Assembly: GCA_026708265.1 (NCBI GenBank)
Contig: JAPOVI010000143.1
Location: forward strand, 1 to 35,515
Length of the DNA stretch: 35,515 nt
From: Acidobacteriota bacterium
GTDB lineage: Bacteria > Acidobacteriota > Vicinamibacteria > Vicinamibacterales > UBA8438
Direction of reading: 5' to 3'
Positions 6,932 through 16,154 of this stretch are shown piece after piece (the stretch's first letter is position 1; the number at the start of each line of letters is the position of its first letter). A program made the position numbers and the translations under genes. Under the pieces are notes generated by a model. The model was not told the origin of the DNA. It made no database searches and saw nothing but the letters and a program-made list of their open reading frames with translations.

Positions 6932-7968
6932 CAGCGGCCCTCGGCCTCCAGCCTGCGGGCGCCGGCCAGGATGCCCTCCATCGAGTAGTTCCCCTCGTGG
7001 CACGCGTACTCGTAGACGGCGTCGCCCGGGGCCGACTTCTTGAGCGGGATCATCACCGTCCAGGGCTCGACCCACGTCTCGGGGTCGTCGTAGGTGACGA
7101 CGTACTCGATGGTGTCGGGAGCGACACGGGTGAACCGCTCCGTCACCCGCGAGTGGCGCGACGCGCCGTACAGGTTGGCGGTGTTCGAGTAGTTGGCCGT
7201 CTCGACCACGAGGGAGTCGCCCTCCCAGCGGCCGCGCGAATCGCCGTGCCACTGGCGGATCGCCTCGTCGACAGGCGGCCGTGCGTCGAGCGGAATCACG
7301 CGGGCGTCGTGGATCAGCTCCTGCAGCACCACGACGTGGTCCGGTGTCTGCAGGATCTGGAAGTAGCTGTTGTATCCCGCCAGCAGGTTCGGGGCGCCGA
7401 ACGTGATGCAGCGCTCGGTGAGGGGCAGGCTCTCGGGTCCCGCCGGATGGCCCGGCGCCGTCGCGGCCTCCGCGAAGCGCGCCATCGCCGCGTCGGTCAT
7501 CGGCGGCAGGCGGCCGTCGGGCGGATCGACGATGAGCGACGTGCGGGCGTCGAGCTCCCGCTCGACCAGCCAGAAGGAGTTGTAGTTGCCGGTGTCGGGG
7601 TCGAACTCCTGGAAGTTCGGGTCGTCGACCAACTGCTGCACGAGCAGGTCCCCGAGGAGGTTGCCCGCCTGCTCGTTCTCGCGCAGCTCCACCGCCCGCG
7701 CCCGGAGCTCGGCCAGCTCTTCCTCGGTCAGCGCGTCCTTGCCGGCGAACGCCTCGGGACGCTCGAGCGGCGTCGCGGTGTTGTTCGACCAGATGCCCTG
7801 GAGATCCGGCTGGCCATCAGCGGTGCGCGGCGCGGTCCAGGTCACCTCCTGCGCAGCCGCGGGCGCCGGGAGCACGAGGCCGGCAGCGAGAACGAGCAGC
7901 GGGATCGTCGCGACCGCGGCCAGGACAGTCGCCGGGCGGAGAGTAGTCGTGTCGTTCCTGCGGTTCAT
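6931..7968 (-). CDS. Secreted protein with CHEGNYS motif, unknown function (paralogue 1)
   Basis: 345-residue exported protein with a signal peptide (cleavage near PAAAQ). I know no assigned function. It shares with the gene at 31443-32411 the blocks QPDLQGIW, TSLIVDPPDGRLPPMT, DHVVVLQE, SRGRWEGDSLVVET and YEYACHEGNYSMEGILAG, so the two are paralogues. The family resembles uncharacterised secreted proteins I associate with Acidobacteria. The conserved Trp, Asp and Glu positions and lack of metal-cysteine motifs suggest a beta-rich ligand-binding or hydrolytic fold, by inference. The ATG at 7968 has a GGAGG site; longer upstream frames lack a signal peptide. Its stop codon starts a double-hairpin element. 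Confidence 0.75.
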   Translation of the reverse strand: MNRRNDTTTLRPATVLAAVATIPLLVLAAGLVLPAPAAAQEVTWTAPRTADGQPDLQGIWSNNTATPLERPEAFAGKDALTEEELAELRARAVELRENEQAGNLLGDLLVQQLVDDPNFQEFDPDTGNYNSFWLVERELDARTSLIVDPPDGRLPPMTDAAMARFAEAATAPGHPAGPESLPLTERCITFGAPNLLAGYNSYFQILQTPDHVVVLQELIHDARVIPLDARPPVDEAIRQWHGDSRGRWEGDSLVVETANYSNTANLYGASRHSRVTERFTRVAPDTIEYVVTYDDPETWVEPWTVMIPLKKSAPGDAVYEYACHEGNYSMEGILAGARRLEAEGR

Positions 7969-8185
7969 CGGTTCCTCCCGGGCCACGCCGGCATCGACGA
8001 TGGGCTCCTGTGTCACTATTCTCCTCGAAAACGGACCGCGCCGGATCGGCGCGCGACCGGCCGCCTCACCGGGCGCGACGCCCGGGGAACCATGGAGTGC
8101 GGGAGCGCCGTGCCCGCGCAGGCTCGCAGCGTACCCGTCCGGACGCGCTCGTCCGATCGACGCCAGACAGCAAGGAGTTCGCACC

Positions 8186-8818
8186 ATGTCACGCACCAGC
8201 CTCGCCCTCGCGACGTCGCTCGCCTGCGCCGCCGCGCTCGCGGTCGAGCCGGGTCCCGCGGCGGCCCAGGATCGTCCCCTCAGCCCGGCCGGCCACTCGG
8301 CGACGCAGGTCGCCGGGGCGACGTTCGACGCCCAGTACGGCAGCCTGCACGGGCCGTGGCTCGACGTCCACTACGGCCGTCCGATCAAGCGCGGGCGCGA
8401 CCTGTTCGGCCTGCCCGACTGGGCCGAGGCGCTCAACGACGGCGCTCCCGTCTGGCGCGCCGGCGCCAACCAGACCACGCGCCTGGTCACGGAGGTCCCG
8501 CTGGTCTTCGGCGGGACGCGCGTCGAGCCGGGCGAGTACACGCTGTTCATCGACCTCGCCGACGAGGGGTGGACGTTCATCGTCTCCGCCTGGCCCGCGC
8601 AGCGCAACTACGACTTCGAGAACACGGACGCCCTGTTCGGGGCCTTCGACTACACCGCCGACCGCGACGTGCTGCGGATGCCGATGGAGCTCGACACGCT
8701 GCCGGTCTCCTTCGACCAGCTCTCGTGGCAATTCGTCGACATGACGCCGACCGGCGGCCGGCTGGCCCTGCTCTGGGACGAGCGGATGGCGTCGGTGGCC
8801 TTCACCGTGGCGCAATAG
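8186..8818 (+). CDS. Secreted DUF2911 protein
   Basis: 210-residue exported protein with signal peptide ending near AAAQ. The core (VHYGRPIKRGRDLFG ... PVWRAGANQTTRLVTEVPLVFGG ... VEPGEYTLFI) is the DUF2911 signature, a beta-sandwich family of unknown function common in Acidobacteria and Bacteroidetes. The ATG at 8186 has an AAGGAG site 9 bases upstream. It is divergent from the CHEGNYS paralogue (217 bases apart) and convergent with the NHL protein gene. Confidence 0.85.
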   Translation: MSRTSLALATSLACAAALAVEPGPAAAQDRPLSPAGHSATQVAGATFDAQYGSLHGPWLDVHYGRPIKRGRDLFGLPDWAEALNDGAPVWRAGANQTTRLVTEVPLVFGGTRVEPGEYTLFIDLADEGWTFIVSAWPAQRNYDFENTDALFGAFDYTADRDVLRMPMELDTLPVSFDQLSWQFVDMTPTGGRLALLWDERMASVAFTVAQ

Positions 8819-8819
8819 G

Positions 8820-8915
8820 CGGGCTCTGACGAGCCCGTCGCGAATCGCGCTGGCGCGAAGCTCCTGCGCGCCCCCGCGGACGCACCGGGAGTTCGCGACG
8901 GTGAACTCCCGGTGC
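8820..8915. terminator. Two hairpins between convergent genes
   Basis: A 7-bp stem with TGAC loop (8820-8837) directly follows the DUF2911 stop, and a perfect 13-bp stem (8882-8894 with 8903-8915, 8-base loop) sits closer to the NHL-gene stop at 8945. The pair probably terminates both transcripts. The order, short hairpin with TGAC loop and then a longer one starting GGGAGT, mirrors the dispersed double-hairpin element, although the second stem differs in sequence. Confidence 0.55.
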
Positions 8916-8944
8916 AGTTGCCACGGGACCGGTGCCCGTCGCCG

Positions 8945-10084
8945 CTACTGCGCCGGCGCGACCCACGGCTGGCCGACCAGGTAGCGCGCGTCGGCGTCCG
9001 CCCGCGGCACGAGCTTCACGGTCCGGCCGTGCTGGTTGTCGGCCCCGTAGAGGTTGCCGTCGGAGTCGACGGCGAACGAGTGCATCTCCCGGAAGCGCCC
9101 CGGACCCTCGGTGTCGAGCTCGAAGGTGTACTGCGGGTTGCCGTTCAGGTCGAGCTTGATGACGCGCGGCCCCGACTCGGCGAGGTCGGTCACCCAGACG
9201 TCGTAGCCGCTCACGATGACGTCGAGCGGCAGGGCGAAACCGGGCCAGACGGCGATCGGGGCGACGTTCGGGTGGTACCACACCGCGGCCCGCGTCGTCT
9301 CGTTGAAGACCTGGATCCGCCGGTTGTTGCGGTCGGCCACGAAGATCCGCCCGTCGGGCCCGACGGCGACCGAGTGCACGACGTTGAACTCGCCGCGGCC
9401 CTCGCCGGCCTCGCCGAAGTGCGTCAGGTAGTTCCCCTCCGCGTCGAGAATCAGGACGCGCGAGTTGCCGAACCCGTCGGCCACCAGGATCCGCCCGTCC
9501 GGCGTGAACGCCACGTCCTGCGGCTGGTTGAGATGGGTCTCGTCGTCCCCGCTGACGCCCGGCTCGCCCAGCGTCATCAGCAGCTCGCTGCCGTCGTTCG
9601 AGAAGACGAAGATCGCGTGGCCCGTCTCGTGCACCACCCAGACGCGCCGCTCCGGGTCGTAGGGGCTGATCCGAATGCGGTGCGGGCCGGGCCCGTCCGT
9701 TCCCTCGAACAGATGATCCCACTGATCCCACTTCTCGATCAGGTTGCCGTCACCATCGACCACGAAGATGACGTTCTGCCAGGTGCGGCCCTCGCCGCGC
9801 AGGGCGTTGATGCCGATGGAGCCGACGAAGCCCTCGAAGCCGGGGGGCACCGGATCCGGCAGGCGCGTCTCGCCGCGCTGCAGGATGAAGATGCGGTCCG
9901 GGGACTCCGGGAAGACGCCCGAGTTGCCGCCGAACGCGAAACCCTCCGCGGCGAACGGCTTCTGCCACCCTTCGACCGCTTCGTACTGGCTCGGTCCGAC
10001 CGGCCCGAAGTCCTGAAGAGAGGCCGGGGCGGCGAACAGGCCGCCCGCCACGACGACCGCGAGAACAAGGACAGATGCGCGCAT
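8945..10084 (-). CDS. Secreted NHL-repeat beta-propeller protein
   Basis: 379-residue exported protein built from NHL-type blades: FTPDGRILVADGFGNSRVLILDAEGNYLTHFGE, VGPDGRIFVADRNNRRIQVFNE and SDGNLYGADNQHGRTVKLVP are three clear ones, with others before them, consistent with a six-bladed propeller. The fold is used for binding and sometimes catalysis (peptidyl-alpha-hydroxyglycine lyase, lactonases). No decisive active site can be assigned from sequence alone. A signal peptide is at residues 1-22. The ATG at 10084 has a near-perfect GGAGGTGA site. It is divergent from the PBP4-type gene with only 68 bases between. Confidence 0.8.
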   Translation of the reverse strand: MRASVLVLAVVVAGGLFAAPASLQDFGPVGPSQYEAVEGWQKPFAAEGFAFGGNSGVFPESPDRIFILQRGETRLPDPVPPGFEGFVGSIGINALRGEGRTWQNVIFVVDGDGNLIEKWDQWDHLFEGTDGPGPHRIRISPYDPERRVWVVHETGHAIFVFSNDGSELLMTLGEPGVSGDDETHLNQPQDVAFTPDGRILVADGFGNSRVLILDAEGNYLTHFGEAGEGRGEFNVVHSVAVGPDGRIFVADRNNRRIQVFNETTRAAVWYHPNVAPIAVWPGFALPLDVIVSGYDVWVTDLAESGPRVIKLDLNGNPQYTFELDTEGPGRFREMHSFAVDSDGNLYGADNQHGRTVKLVPRADADARYLVGQPWVAPAQ

Positions 10085-10152
10085 GGTCACCTCCGGCCGA
10101 TGATCGTATATCGACCCTGCGCCGCCCGCCATCCGGCTATGCTCTCGGCAGG
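10085..10152. promoter_or_regulatory. Compact divergent promoter region
   Basis: Only 68 bases separate two divergent genes. TATGCT at 10138-10143 could be the -10 box for the rightward gene, 9 bases before its ATG, so the transcript would be almost leaderless. On the other strand TATACG (10105-10110, reverse complement) could serve the NHL gene. No convincing -35 boxes are seen. Confidence 0.35.
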
Positions 10153-11601
10153 ATGACGAACCGCAGGCGCGTGCTCCTCCGCGTCGCCGTCGCGGCGGTC
10201 GGCGCCCTGGTGGCGGTGGCCGTCGCGCTCCGGCCCCTGCCCGGCGCGGCGCAACCCGCAGCCCACGATGCCGACGGCGCGTACCGCGGCTTCTTCGCGG
10301 CGCGCCTCGTCGACGGCACGCTGGAGGTCATCGGGGAACGGAACGCCACCGCCCGCTTCGTCCCGGCTTCGGTGCTGAAGATCGCCACGGCGGCCGCGGC
10401 CCTCGAGCACCTCGGCGCCGACTACCGCTGGGTGACCCGCCTGACGTCCGAGGCTCCGGTCGACGGGGCGACCCTGGCGGGAGACCTCGTGATCGTGCCC
10501 GGGGCCGACCCGACCTGGGGGCGGGACGGGGCGCCGGACGCGCTGGCCGCGCTCGCTCGCCAGGTCCGCGAGCGCGGCCTGACGCGGGTCACCGGCGACC
10601 TCGTCGTCGACGCGAGCCGATTCCCCGGCCGCCGGCACCCGCTCGACCGCGGCATCGGCGATCTCGCCTATCGCCATGGAACGCCGGCGGCGGCCCTCGC
10701 CGTCGACGAAGCGACGATCACCGTCCGCGCGGCGCCGGGCACCGCGCTCGGCGTCCCGGCCCGCATCGAGGCGCCCGCCGGCGTCGAGCTGATCAACCGC
10801 ACGACGACCGTCGGCCGCGACCGCCACGGCGCCGGCACCCTCGACTTCCTGCCTCTCTGGGGCTCCGACACGCTGCTGGTCCGGGGGGAGTACCCCATCA
10901 GCGAGCCGACCTTCGTCGTGCCCGCCAGCGATCCGTCCCCCGCGCGGCGTGCCGCCCACCGGCTCCGGGGCGCGCTCGCCCAGGCCGGCGTGCGGGTGGA
11001 GGGCACGGTGCGGGCCGGCGACGCGCCGACCGCTGCATCCGGCCCCGCCACCGCGCTGGCGGAGCACCGCTCGCCGCCGCTCGAGAGCCTGCTGCCCGAC
11101 ATCCTGACCGACAGTCACAACTGGTACGCCGACATGCTGGCGCTGACCCTCGGCCTCGAGGTCGCCGGCACCGGCCGCTTCGACGACGGCGTGGGCGTCG
11201 TCTCCGATTTCGTGAACGGTCTCGCGGAGAGCGCCAGGGCGCCGGGACGTGACGAGGTCTGGCTCGTCGACGGCTCCGGCCTCTCCCCCGCCAACCTGGT
11301 AACCCCGTCGGCCATCGTGCGCCTGCTGGCCCATGCGGTCTCGCGTCCCTGGGGCGCGGCGCTGATCGACGCGCTGGCCACCCCGGGCGAAGGCACCCTG
11401 CGGTCCTGGCCGCGCCTGCCTCCGGCCGCGGCCAAGACCGGCACGTTGCGCCACACCGTGGCCCTCGCGGGATTCCTCCGTCCGCGGTCCGCGACCCCGC
11501 TGCCGTTCTGCTACTTCGTCAACCACCGTCCGGGACGGCCCGCTCCGGCCCGCCAGGAGATCGCCGCGTCACTGCGGGCGTGGAGCTCGGGGGCGCCCTG
11601 A
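10153..11601 (+). CDS. dacB: D-alanyl-D-alanine carboxypeptidase/endopeptidase, PBP4 type
   Basis: 482-residue class C low-mass penicillin-binding protein, peptidase family S13. All three active-site motifs are present: SVLK (Ser73-Lys76), SHN (Ser321-Asn323) and KTG (428-430). The spacing between the first two (about 245 residues) matches the inserted extra domains typical of PBP4. An N-terminal Arg-rich stretch plus a hydrophobic segment (7-26) directs export. It trims or cuts peptidoglycan peptide cross-links in the periplasm. The ATG at 10153 fits a GGCAGG site. The neighbours are unrelated envelope genes. Confidence 0.88.
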   Translation: MTNRRRVLLRVAVAAVGALVAVAVALRPLPGAAQPAAHDADGAYRGFFAARLVDGTLEVIGERNATARFVPASVLKIATAAAALEHLGADYRWVTRLTSEAPVDGATLAGDLVIVPGADPTWGRDGAPDALAALARQVRERGLTRVTGDLVVDASRFPGRRHPLDRGIGDLAYRHGTPAAALAVDEATITVRAAPGTALGVPARIEAPAGVELINRTTTVGRDRHGAGTLDFLPLWGSDTLLVRGEYPISEPTFVVPASDPSPARRAAHRLRGALAQAGVRVEGTVRAGDAPTAASGPATALAEHRSPPLESLLPDILTDSHNWYADMLALTLGLEVAGTGRFDDGVGVVSDFVNGLAESARAPGRDEVWLVDGSGLSPANLVTPSAIVRLLAHAVSRPWGAALIDALATPGEGTLRSWPRLPPAAAKTGTLRHTVALAGFLRPRSATPLPFCYFVNHRPGRPAPARQEIAASLRAWSSGAP

Positions 11602-11784
11602 CGAGGGGCGTCGGGACCAGCGCCGGTCGCGGCGTCCGGCTCCCCGGGGACTGCCGCACTCCGAGGCCGCGCATCCTTCCCGGCCGCAGGTCACCGGCCG
11701 GCGGTCGTCGCGCCGGCCCTCGACCGCCTGACGGATTCCGCCCGCAGGCTGGCGAAAGCCGGCCACAGGGCGTAGCATTCAGAC
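11602..11784. other. Intergenic region before the TonB receptor gene
   Basis: No gene seen in 183 bases. TGGCGA (11750-11755) and TAGCAT (11773-11778) are 17 bases apart and could form a promoter giving a leaderless or nearly leaderless message, since the ATG is only 6 bases beyond and no ribosome site is present. Confidence 0.3.
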
Positions 11785-14700
11785 ATGGCCAAACGCACGA
11801 TGACGGGGATGGGTGTGGTGCTGCTGGCACTGCTGGCGGCCGGGACCGGCTCAGCGGCCGCGCAGGAGGCCGGCATGACCGGCGTGGTGACCGACGACAC
11901 CGGCGGCGTCCTGCCCGGCGTGACGGTCGAGGCGTCGGGCGCACCGCTGCCGGGCGGTCCCGTTCTGGCGGTGACCGACGGGGACGGCACCTACGCCTTG
12001 ACGGCCCTGCCGCCCGGGACGTATCTCGTGACGTTCACCCTGCCCGGGTTCGAGCGTCTCGAGCGCGAGCTCGCGCTCGATGCGGCGGCCACCGCGACGC
12101 TCGACGTCAGCCTGGAGCTCGGCGGCCTCTTCGAGGAGGTGACGGTGGCCGTGACCGGCACCGCCATCGAGGCGCCCGCCATCAACATGCCCCACGCGGT
12201 GGCGGTGGTCAGCCGGGAGACCCTGGAGCAGCAGGGTTCGACGCAGCTCGTCGACCTCTTCCGCAACCTGAGCGTGAGTCACGGCGTGGTCGGCGAGCGC
12301 AACAGTTGGTACAACTCCAACCAGCCGGCGACCCTCACCGAGAACGTCGCCAACGTGAACCTGCGGGGCCTCGGCGCCTCGCGGACGCTCGTGCTGATCA
12401 ACGGCCGGCGCCACGTGCCGGTCCCGGCGCGGCTCATCGGCGGGCGCTTCGTCGACATCAACACCATCCCCGCCATCGCCATCGGCCGTCTCGAGGTGCT
12501 CAAGGAGGGCGCGTCGGCGACCTACGGCTCCGACGCGGTCGGCGGCGTCGCCAACTTCGTCACCCGCAGCGACTTCCGGGGCTTCGAGCTGAACGTCTCG
12601 CACGACTACTTCGCCGACGGCGGCGACACGACCGTCGCCGGCATCTGGGGCGGACGGATCGGCGCCTCGAGCGCCGTCTTCTCGGCGGAGCGGGTGGGCC
12701 GGCAGGAGTTGCAGATGGTGGACCGGCCGTGGTCGCTGGACCGCCTGAGCGCGTACCCCCCGGGGACCCGCGGCGGATGGTCGAGCATCGGGAACCCCGG
12801 CACGTTCGCCGTTGGGGCCCCCACGCCCTGGACGGCCGACGTCTTCGACCCGCGGTGCACCGACTTCGGGGGCCTCGATGAGGGCTGGACCTGCCGCTTC
12901 CGCTACGCGCCGTTCGACAACCTGATCGACGAGCAGCAGCACACGCGCGCCTTCGCCGAGATCAACGGCCCGATCAACGACCGCACCAACTACCACATCG
13001 AGGGCCTCTGGTCCGACGCGACGATTCCGAACTGGTACACGACGCCGTCCTACCCGCCCTTCCCACTGACGAGCACCACCATCATGGAGGTGGCGGCGAA
13101 CCACCCGGGCCGACAGGCGTTCTGCGACACCTACGCCGGCGACGCGAAGGCCGACCCGATGGCCGCGTGCGCGAACGCCGACCCGTGGTACTTCAACGGC
13201 CGCCCGTTCGGGAACTCGGGTCCCGGCCGCCGGCTGCGCCGGGAATCCCGTACGCAGCGGATCGCCGCGTCTGTCGACGGCGACCTCGGCGCGAGCGAGC
13301 GGACCCACTGGGACGTCGGCCTCTCCTACTCGCGGGCGCGGGGCAACCTGAACCTGCCGGCGGTCTACACCGATCGCATCTTCCGCGCCTTCCGCGGCTT
13401 CGGGGGCCCGAACTGCGGCGTCGGCGTGGTCGCCGACCGCACCTCCCCGGCCGGGATGCGGCTCGGCGAGCGGAACGGCGCGGTGGCGGGTCAGGGGGAC
13501 TGCCTGTACTACAACCCGTTCAGCAACGCCATCGCCCGCTCCGCCCAGCCGGGCTCGCCGCTCTACAACGCGGCCAACCCGGACTACGTCGCCGGCCTGG
13601 CCAACTCCGAGGCGCTGCGGCAGTGGTTGAACGAGGAGGTCGACCTGCTCAGCACGACCGGCCTGTTCGTCGCCGACGCCACGCTGAGCGGCAACCTCGT
13701 CGAGAACACGGCCGACTTCGCGGTCGGCTACCAGTACCGGCGGATGCACGCCGCGGGCGACCCGAACGACCCCGGCGACGTGACCCGGAACCCCTGCCCG
13801 GTGGCGGGCGACCTGGGCTGCTCGGCCGGAGACCGCTTCGGCCCCTACCTGTTCACCAACGTCCACCGGCCGTACTCGGCCGACCAGCAGGTGCAGCGCT
13901 TCTTCGCCGAGCTCGCCCTGAGCGTCGGGCCCCGCTTCGACACCCAGCTCGCCGCGAACTACGAGTTCTACAACGTGGCCGGCAACCACGTGAGCAGCTT
14001 CGACCCCAAGTTCGGCGGGCGCCTCCAGATCGCCGAGAACCTCCACTACTCGCTCTCGCTCCGCGGCTCGGTGCAGACGACGTTCCGGACGCCGTCCCTC
14101 GACGACCTGAACACCAGCCCGCTGACGACGCTGGAGTGGATCCCGGAGACCGGCGCCTACCAGGCCGTCGACCGCTTCGGCCGCACCGATCTGGTGCCAG
14201 AGCAGGCGTTCACCTACAACGCCGGGGCCGTGCTCTTCCTGGAGGGGGGCGTCGAGGCGACCGTCGACTACTGGCACTACGACTTCGAGAACGTGATCGG
14301 CTCGATGCCCTACGACGCCATCACCGCCCTCTATGGGAGCGGTGACGCGGCGGCCAGCAACGCGGTGTCGCAGTTCATCATCTGCCCGGGGGGCCGGGCG
14401 TCGGAGCTGGCGCCGGCCGACCGCTGCCCCGCCGTCAGCCTCGAGCGCGTCCAGATCGATCTCGTCAACTGGCCGGGACTCGTCACCCGGGGCATCGACA
14501 CCCACTTCGCGGCCAGGACGGACGCGGGCCCGGGGCAGTTCTCGGCCAGTTGGGACGCCACCTACACCCTGGAGTACGAGACGAAGGCGCTCATGCTGGA
14601 GGGGACGGGTCTCGAGCTCTACGGCCAGCGGAACGCCGCCGGGTACCTCAATTTCGCCCACCCGATCGCGGTGCCGCTCCCCCGCTGGAAGAGCCGCTGG

Positions 14701-14991
14701 TCCGCCTCCTACGACTGGGGCAACCAGCTTCTCGCGAACTACGTGAGCTACATTTCCGCCTACGAGGACTTCGGGGCGGAGATCGCTCCGATCATCGATC
14801 CGTTCCTGACCTGGGACATCAGCTTCCTGTGGCGCTTCCCCGCGAGCGGGCTCGACCTGACGCTCTACGCGCTGAACCTCACCGGCCAGGTCCCGCCCTG
14901 GGTCAACGTCGAGCAGGGCTACGACGGCTTCACGCACGACCCCAAGGGCCGCCGCCTCAAGATGGCCCTGAGGTACCGCTTCGGAGGTTAG
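11785..14991 (+). CDS. TonB-dependent outer-membrane receptor with carboxypeptidase-regulatory-like domain
   Basis: 1068-residue outer-membrane transporter. In order: signal peptide (1-26), a CarboxypepD_reg-like beta-sandwich (about 28-115, GVVTDDTGGVLPGVTVEASG ... LPPGTYLVTFTLPGFE), plug domain (about 120-260, with NVNLRGLGASRTLVLINGRRHVP, VDINTIPAIAIGRLEVLKEGASATYGSDAVGGVANFVT), and a large barrel to the C-terminal YRF. It imports bulky ligands with energy from TonB/ExbBD. The substrate cannot be told from sequence; no SusD partner is adjacent. Such N-terminal domains are common in Acidobacteria. The start at 11785 has no ribosome site but fits a leaderless message. Confidence 0.92.
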   Translation: MAKRTMTGMGVVLLALLAAGTGSAAAQEAGMTGVVTDDTGGVLPGVTVEASGAPLPGGPVLAVTDGDGTYALTALPPGTYLVTFTLPGFERLERELALDAAATATLDVSLELGGLFEEVTVAVTGTAIEAPAINMPHAVAVVSRETLEQQGSTQLVDLFRNLSVSHGVVGERNSWYNSNQPATLTENVANVNLRGLGASRTLVLINGRRHVPVPARLIGGRFVDINTIPAIAIGRLEVLKEGASATYGSDAVGGVANFVTRSDFRGFELNVSHDYFADGGDTTVAGIWGGRIGASSAVFSAERVGRQELQMVDRPWSLDRLSAYPPGTRGGWSSIGNPGTFAVGAPTPWTADVFDPRCTDFGGLDEGWTCRFRYAPFDNLIDEQQHTRAFAEINGPINDRTNYHIEGLWSDATIPNWYTTPSYPPFPLTSTTIMEVAANHPGRQAFCDTYAGDAKADPMAACANADPWYFNGRPFGNSGPGRRLRRESRTQRIAASVDGDLGASERTHWDVGLSYSRARGNLNLPAVYTDRIFRAFRGFGGPNCGVGVVADRTSPAGMRLGERNGAVAGQGDCLYYNPFSNAIARSAQPGSPLYNAANPDYVAGLANSEALRQWLNEEVDLLSTTGLFVADATLSGNLVENTADFAVGYQYRRMHAAGDPNDPGDVTRNPCPVAGDLGCSAGDRFGPYLFTNVHRPYSADQQVQRFFAELALSVGPRFDTQLAANYEFYNVAGNHVSSFDPKFGGRLQIAENLHYSLSLRGSVQTTFRTPSLDDLNTSPLTTLEWIPETGAYQAVDRFGRTDLVPEQAFTYNAGAVLFLEGGVEATVDYWHYDFENVIGSMPYDAITALYGSGDAAASNAVSQFIICPGGRASELAPADRCPAVSLERVQIDLVNWPGLVTRGIDTHFAARTDAGPGQFSASWDATYTLEYETKALMLEGTGLELYGQRNAAGYLNFAHPIAVPLPRWKSRWSASYDWGNQLLANYVSYISAYEDFGAEIAPIIDPFLTWDISFLWRFPASGLDLTLYALNLTGQVPPWVNVEQGYDGFTHDPKGRRLKMALRYRFGG

Positions 14992-14999
14992 CGCGGAGA

Positions 15000-15860
15000 C
15001 TACGGGGACCGCAGGCCCTCCGTGAGGGCGATCCGAACGCCCCACGGGTCGGTCAGGAACGCGTACCCGACCCCGTCGGGATTCCGGCGGTAGGGCTCGT
15101 CCAACGTCACACCCCGCGCTTCGAGAGCCCGGCAGAAGCGCTTGAGGTCCTCCACCTCGAAGCCGATGTGGTCGAGCATCCGCCCCGCGGTGGGCACGCC
15201 GCCGGCGTCGGGGTTGAACGAGAAGTTGAAGTTGATGCCCGGCAGATCGACCGCGTCGTAGCGCCAGCGCATGCCGGGCACGCCGCCGAACGTCGCGGCG
15301 TACCAGCGCTGCGCTTCCTCCACCGCGTCATCGACCAGGTAGAGATGCAGGTGGTGCGAGCGGACCGGCCCGTCCAGCAGCCGGTTGTGCCGCGCGGAGA
15401 CCGGATCCGCGCCGCCGTCGTCGCGCGTGAACGCCAGGTTCGTCGCCGTGTCGTCGAAGAGCTCGATCCGCTCGCCCTCCGGCGAATAGACGTTCGCGAT
15501 GCCCGAGAACGACCCCAGGCTCTCGAGCTCGATCCCGGCCGCCGCCACGGTCTCCAGCGACTGCACCCGGAAGGCCATGTGGTTCAGGATCGAGCCCTCG
15601 GTGCCTCCGGACGACTCCCCCTCGTCGAGCAGCACCAGCACGTCGGGGAAGGTGATGACGACGGTCTCCCCGACCCGCTCCGCCTCGCCCCCCAGCGCCA
15701 CCCAGAACGCGGTGTTCGCCTCGACGTCGCGAACGACGTAGTGCAGGTGCCCCATCGCCACCCCGGCGTCGTTCGGGGGCGCGAGTTGCGCGACCGCGGG
15801 CGGAGCGGCGGAGACGAGCAACAGGGCGACGGCGAGCTCCCCTCGAGGCGTCGTCTTCAC
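15000..15860 (-). CDS. Secreted protein with two VOC (glyoxalase-like) domains
   Basis: 286-residue protein with a signal peptide (cleaved near AVAQL) and two vicinal-oxygen-chelate modules. The first begins MGHLHYVVRDVEANTAFWVALGG, the second SHHLHLYLVDDAVEEAQRWYAATFGG and ends GYAFLTDPWGVRIAL. VOC proteins use a paired beta-alpha-beta-beta-beta fold to bind a metal for isomerase, dioxygenase or thiol-transfer chemistry. The His in each first strand and the Glu in ERIELFD fit metal ligands. Export is unusual for the family but recurrent in this lineage as far as I know. The GTG at 15860 is chosen because it begins the signal peptide. Substrate unknown. Confidence 0.8.
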   Translation of the reverse strand: MKTTPRGELAVALLLVSAAPPAVAQLAPPNDAGVAMGHLHYVVRDVEANTAFWVALGGEAERVGETVVITFPDVLVLLDEGESSGGTEGSILNHMAFRVQSLETVAAAGIELESLGSFSGIANVYSPEGERIELFDDTATNLAFTRDDGGADPVSARHNRLLDGPVRSHHLHLYLVDDAVEEAQRWYAATFGGVPGMRWRYDAVDLPGINFNFSFNPDAGGVPTAGRMLDHIGFEVEDLKRFCRALEARGVTLDEPYRRNPDGVGYAFLTDPWGVRIALTEGLRSP

Positions 15861-16002
15861 AGTTGCCAACCTACCACACTTGCCGTACGGGCATGCCGCC
15901 TCGACGGCGCGCCGCCAAGGTCCAGCTCGTGCGGATGCAACATGCCGTATTCGATCTGCATGCCCTCGCCCGAGCCGAGCGTCCTGCAAGCGAAGAATCC
16001 CG
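15861..16002. other. Intergenic region with no clear gene
   Basis: 142 bases between the VOC gene start and the tandem repeats. A short minus-strand open frame ends in a TGA overlapping the VOC GTG, but it matches nothing I know. The last 20 bases contain a decayed extra unit of the adjacent 23-bp repeat (GAAGAATCCC). Confidence 0.35.
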
Positions 16003-16094
16003 GCTGAGCGTTCGACAAATCACCCGCTGAACGCTCGATGAATCACCCGCTGTGAATTCGACGGATCACCCGCTTGCAATCCGACGAATCACCC
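16003..16094 (+). repeat. Four 23-bp tandem repeats upstream of the second DUF4143 ATPase
   Basis: Four head-to-tail units of exactly 23 bases start at 16003, 16026, 16049 and 16072. All end in (A/G)ATCACCC and begin GCT, with a middle TCGA or CCGA block. They lie 60 bases before the GTG start of the ATPase gene, within the promoter or leader. Two related sites with core AATCGCCC follow the gene at 17421 and 17442. Repeated sites of this size suggest a multimeric DNA-binding target. Confidence 0.8.
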
Positions 16095-16154
16095 GTTGAG
16101 GGTTGCCTGTTCGCCACCCGTCGGAGTACAACCGGTATCGAATCCCGTTCCACT

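Noticed and set aside
11851..15045. 1064-codon open frame antisense to the TonB receptor gene
   Set aside because: The product is Arg/Val/Gly-rich with no motif; it is the mirror of a real gene in GC-rich DNA, while the other strand has a clear signal peptide, plug and barrel.
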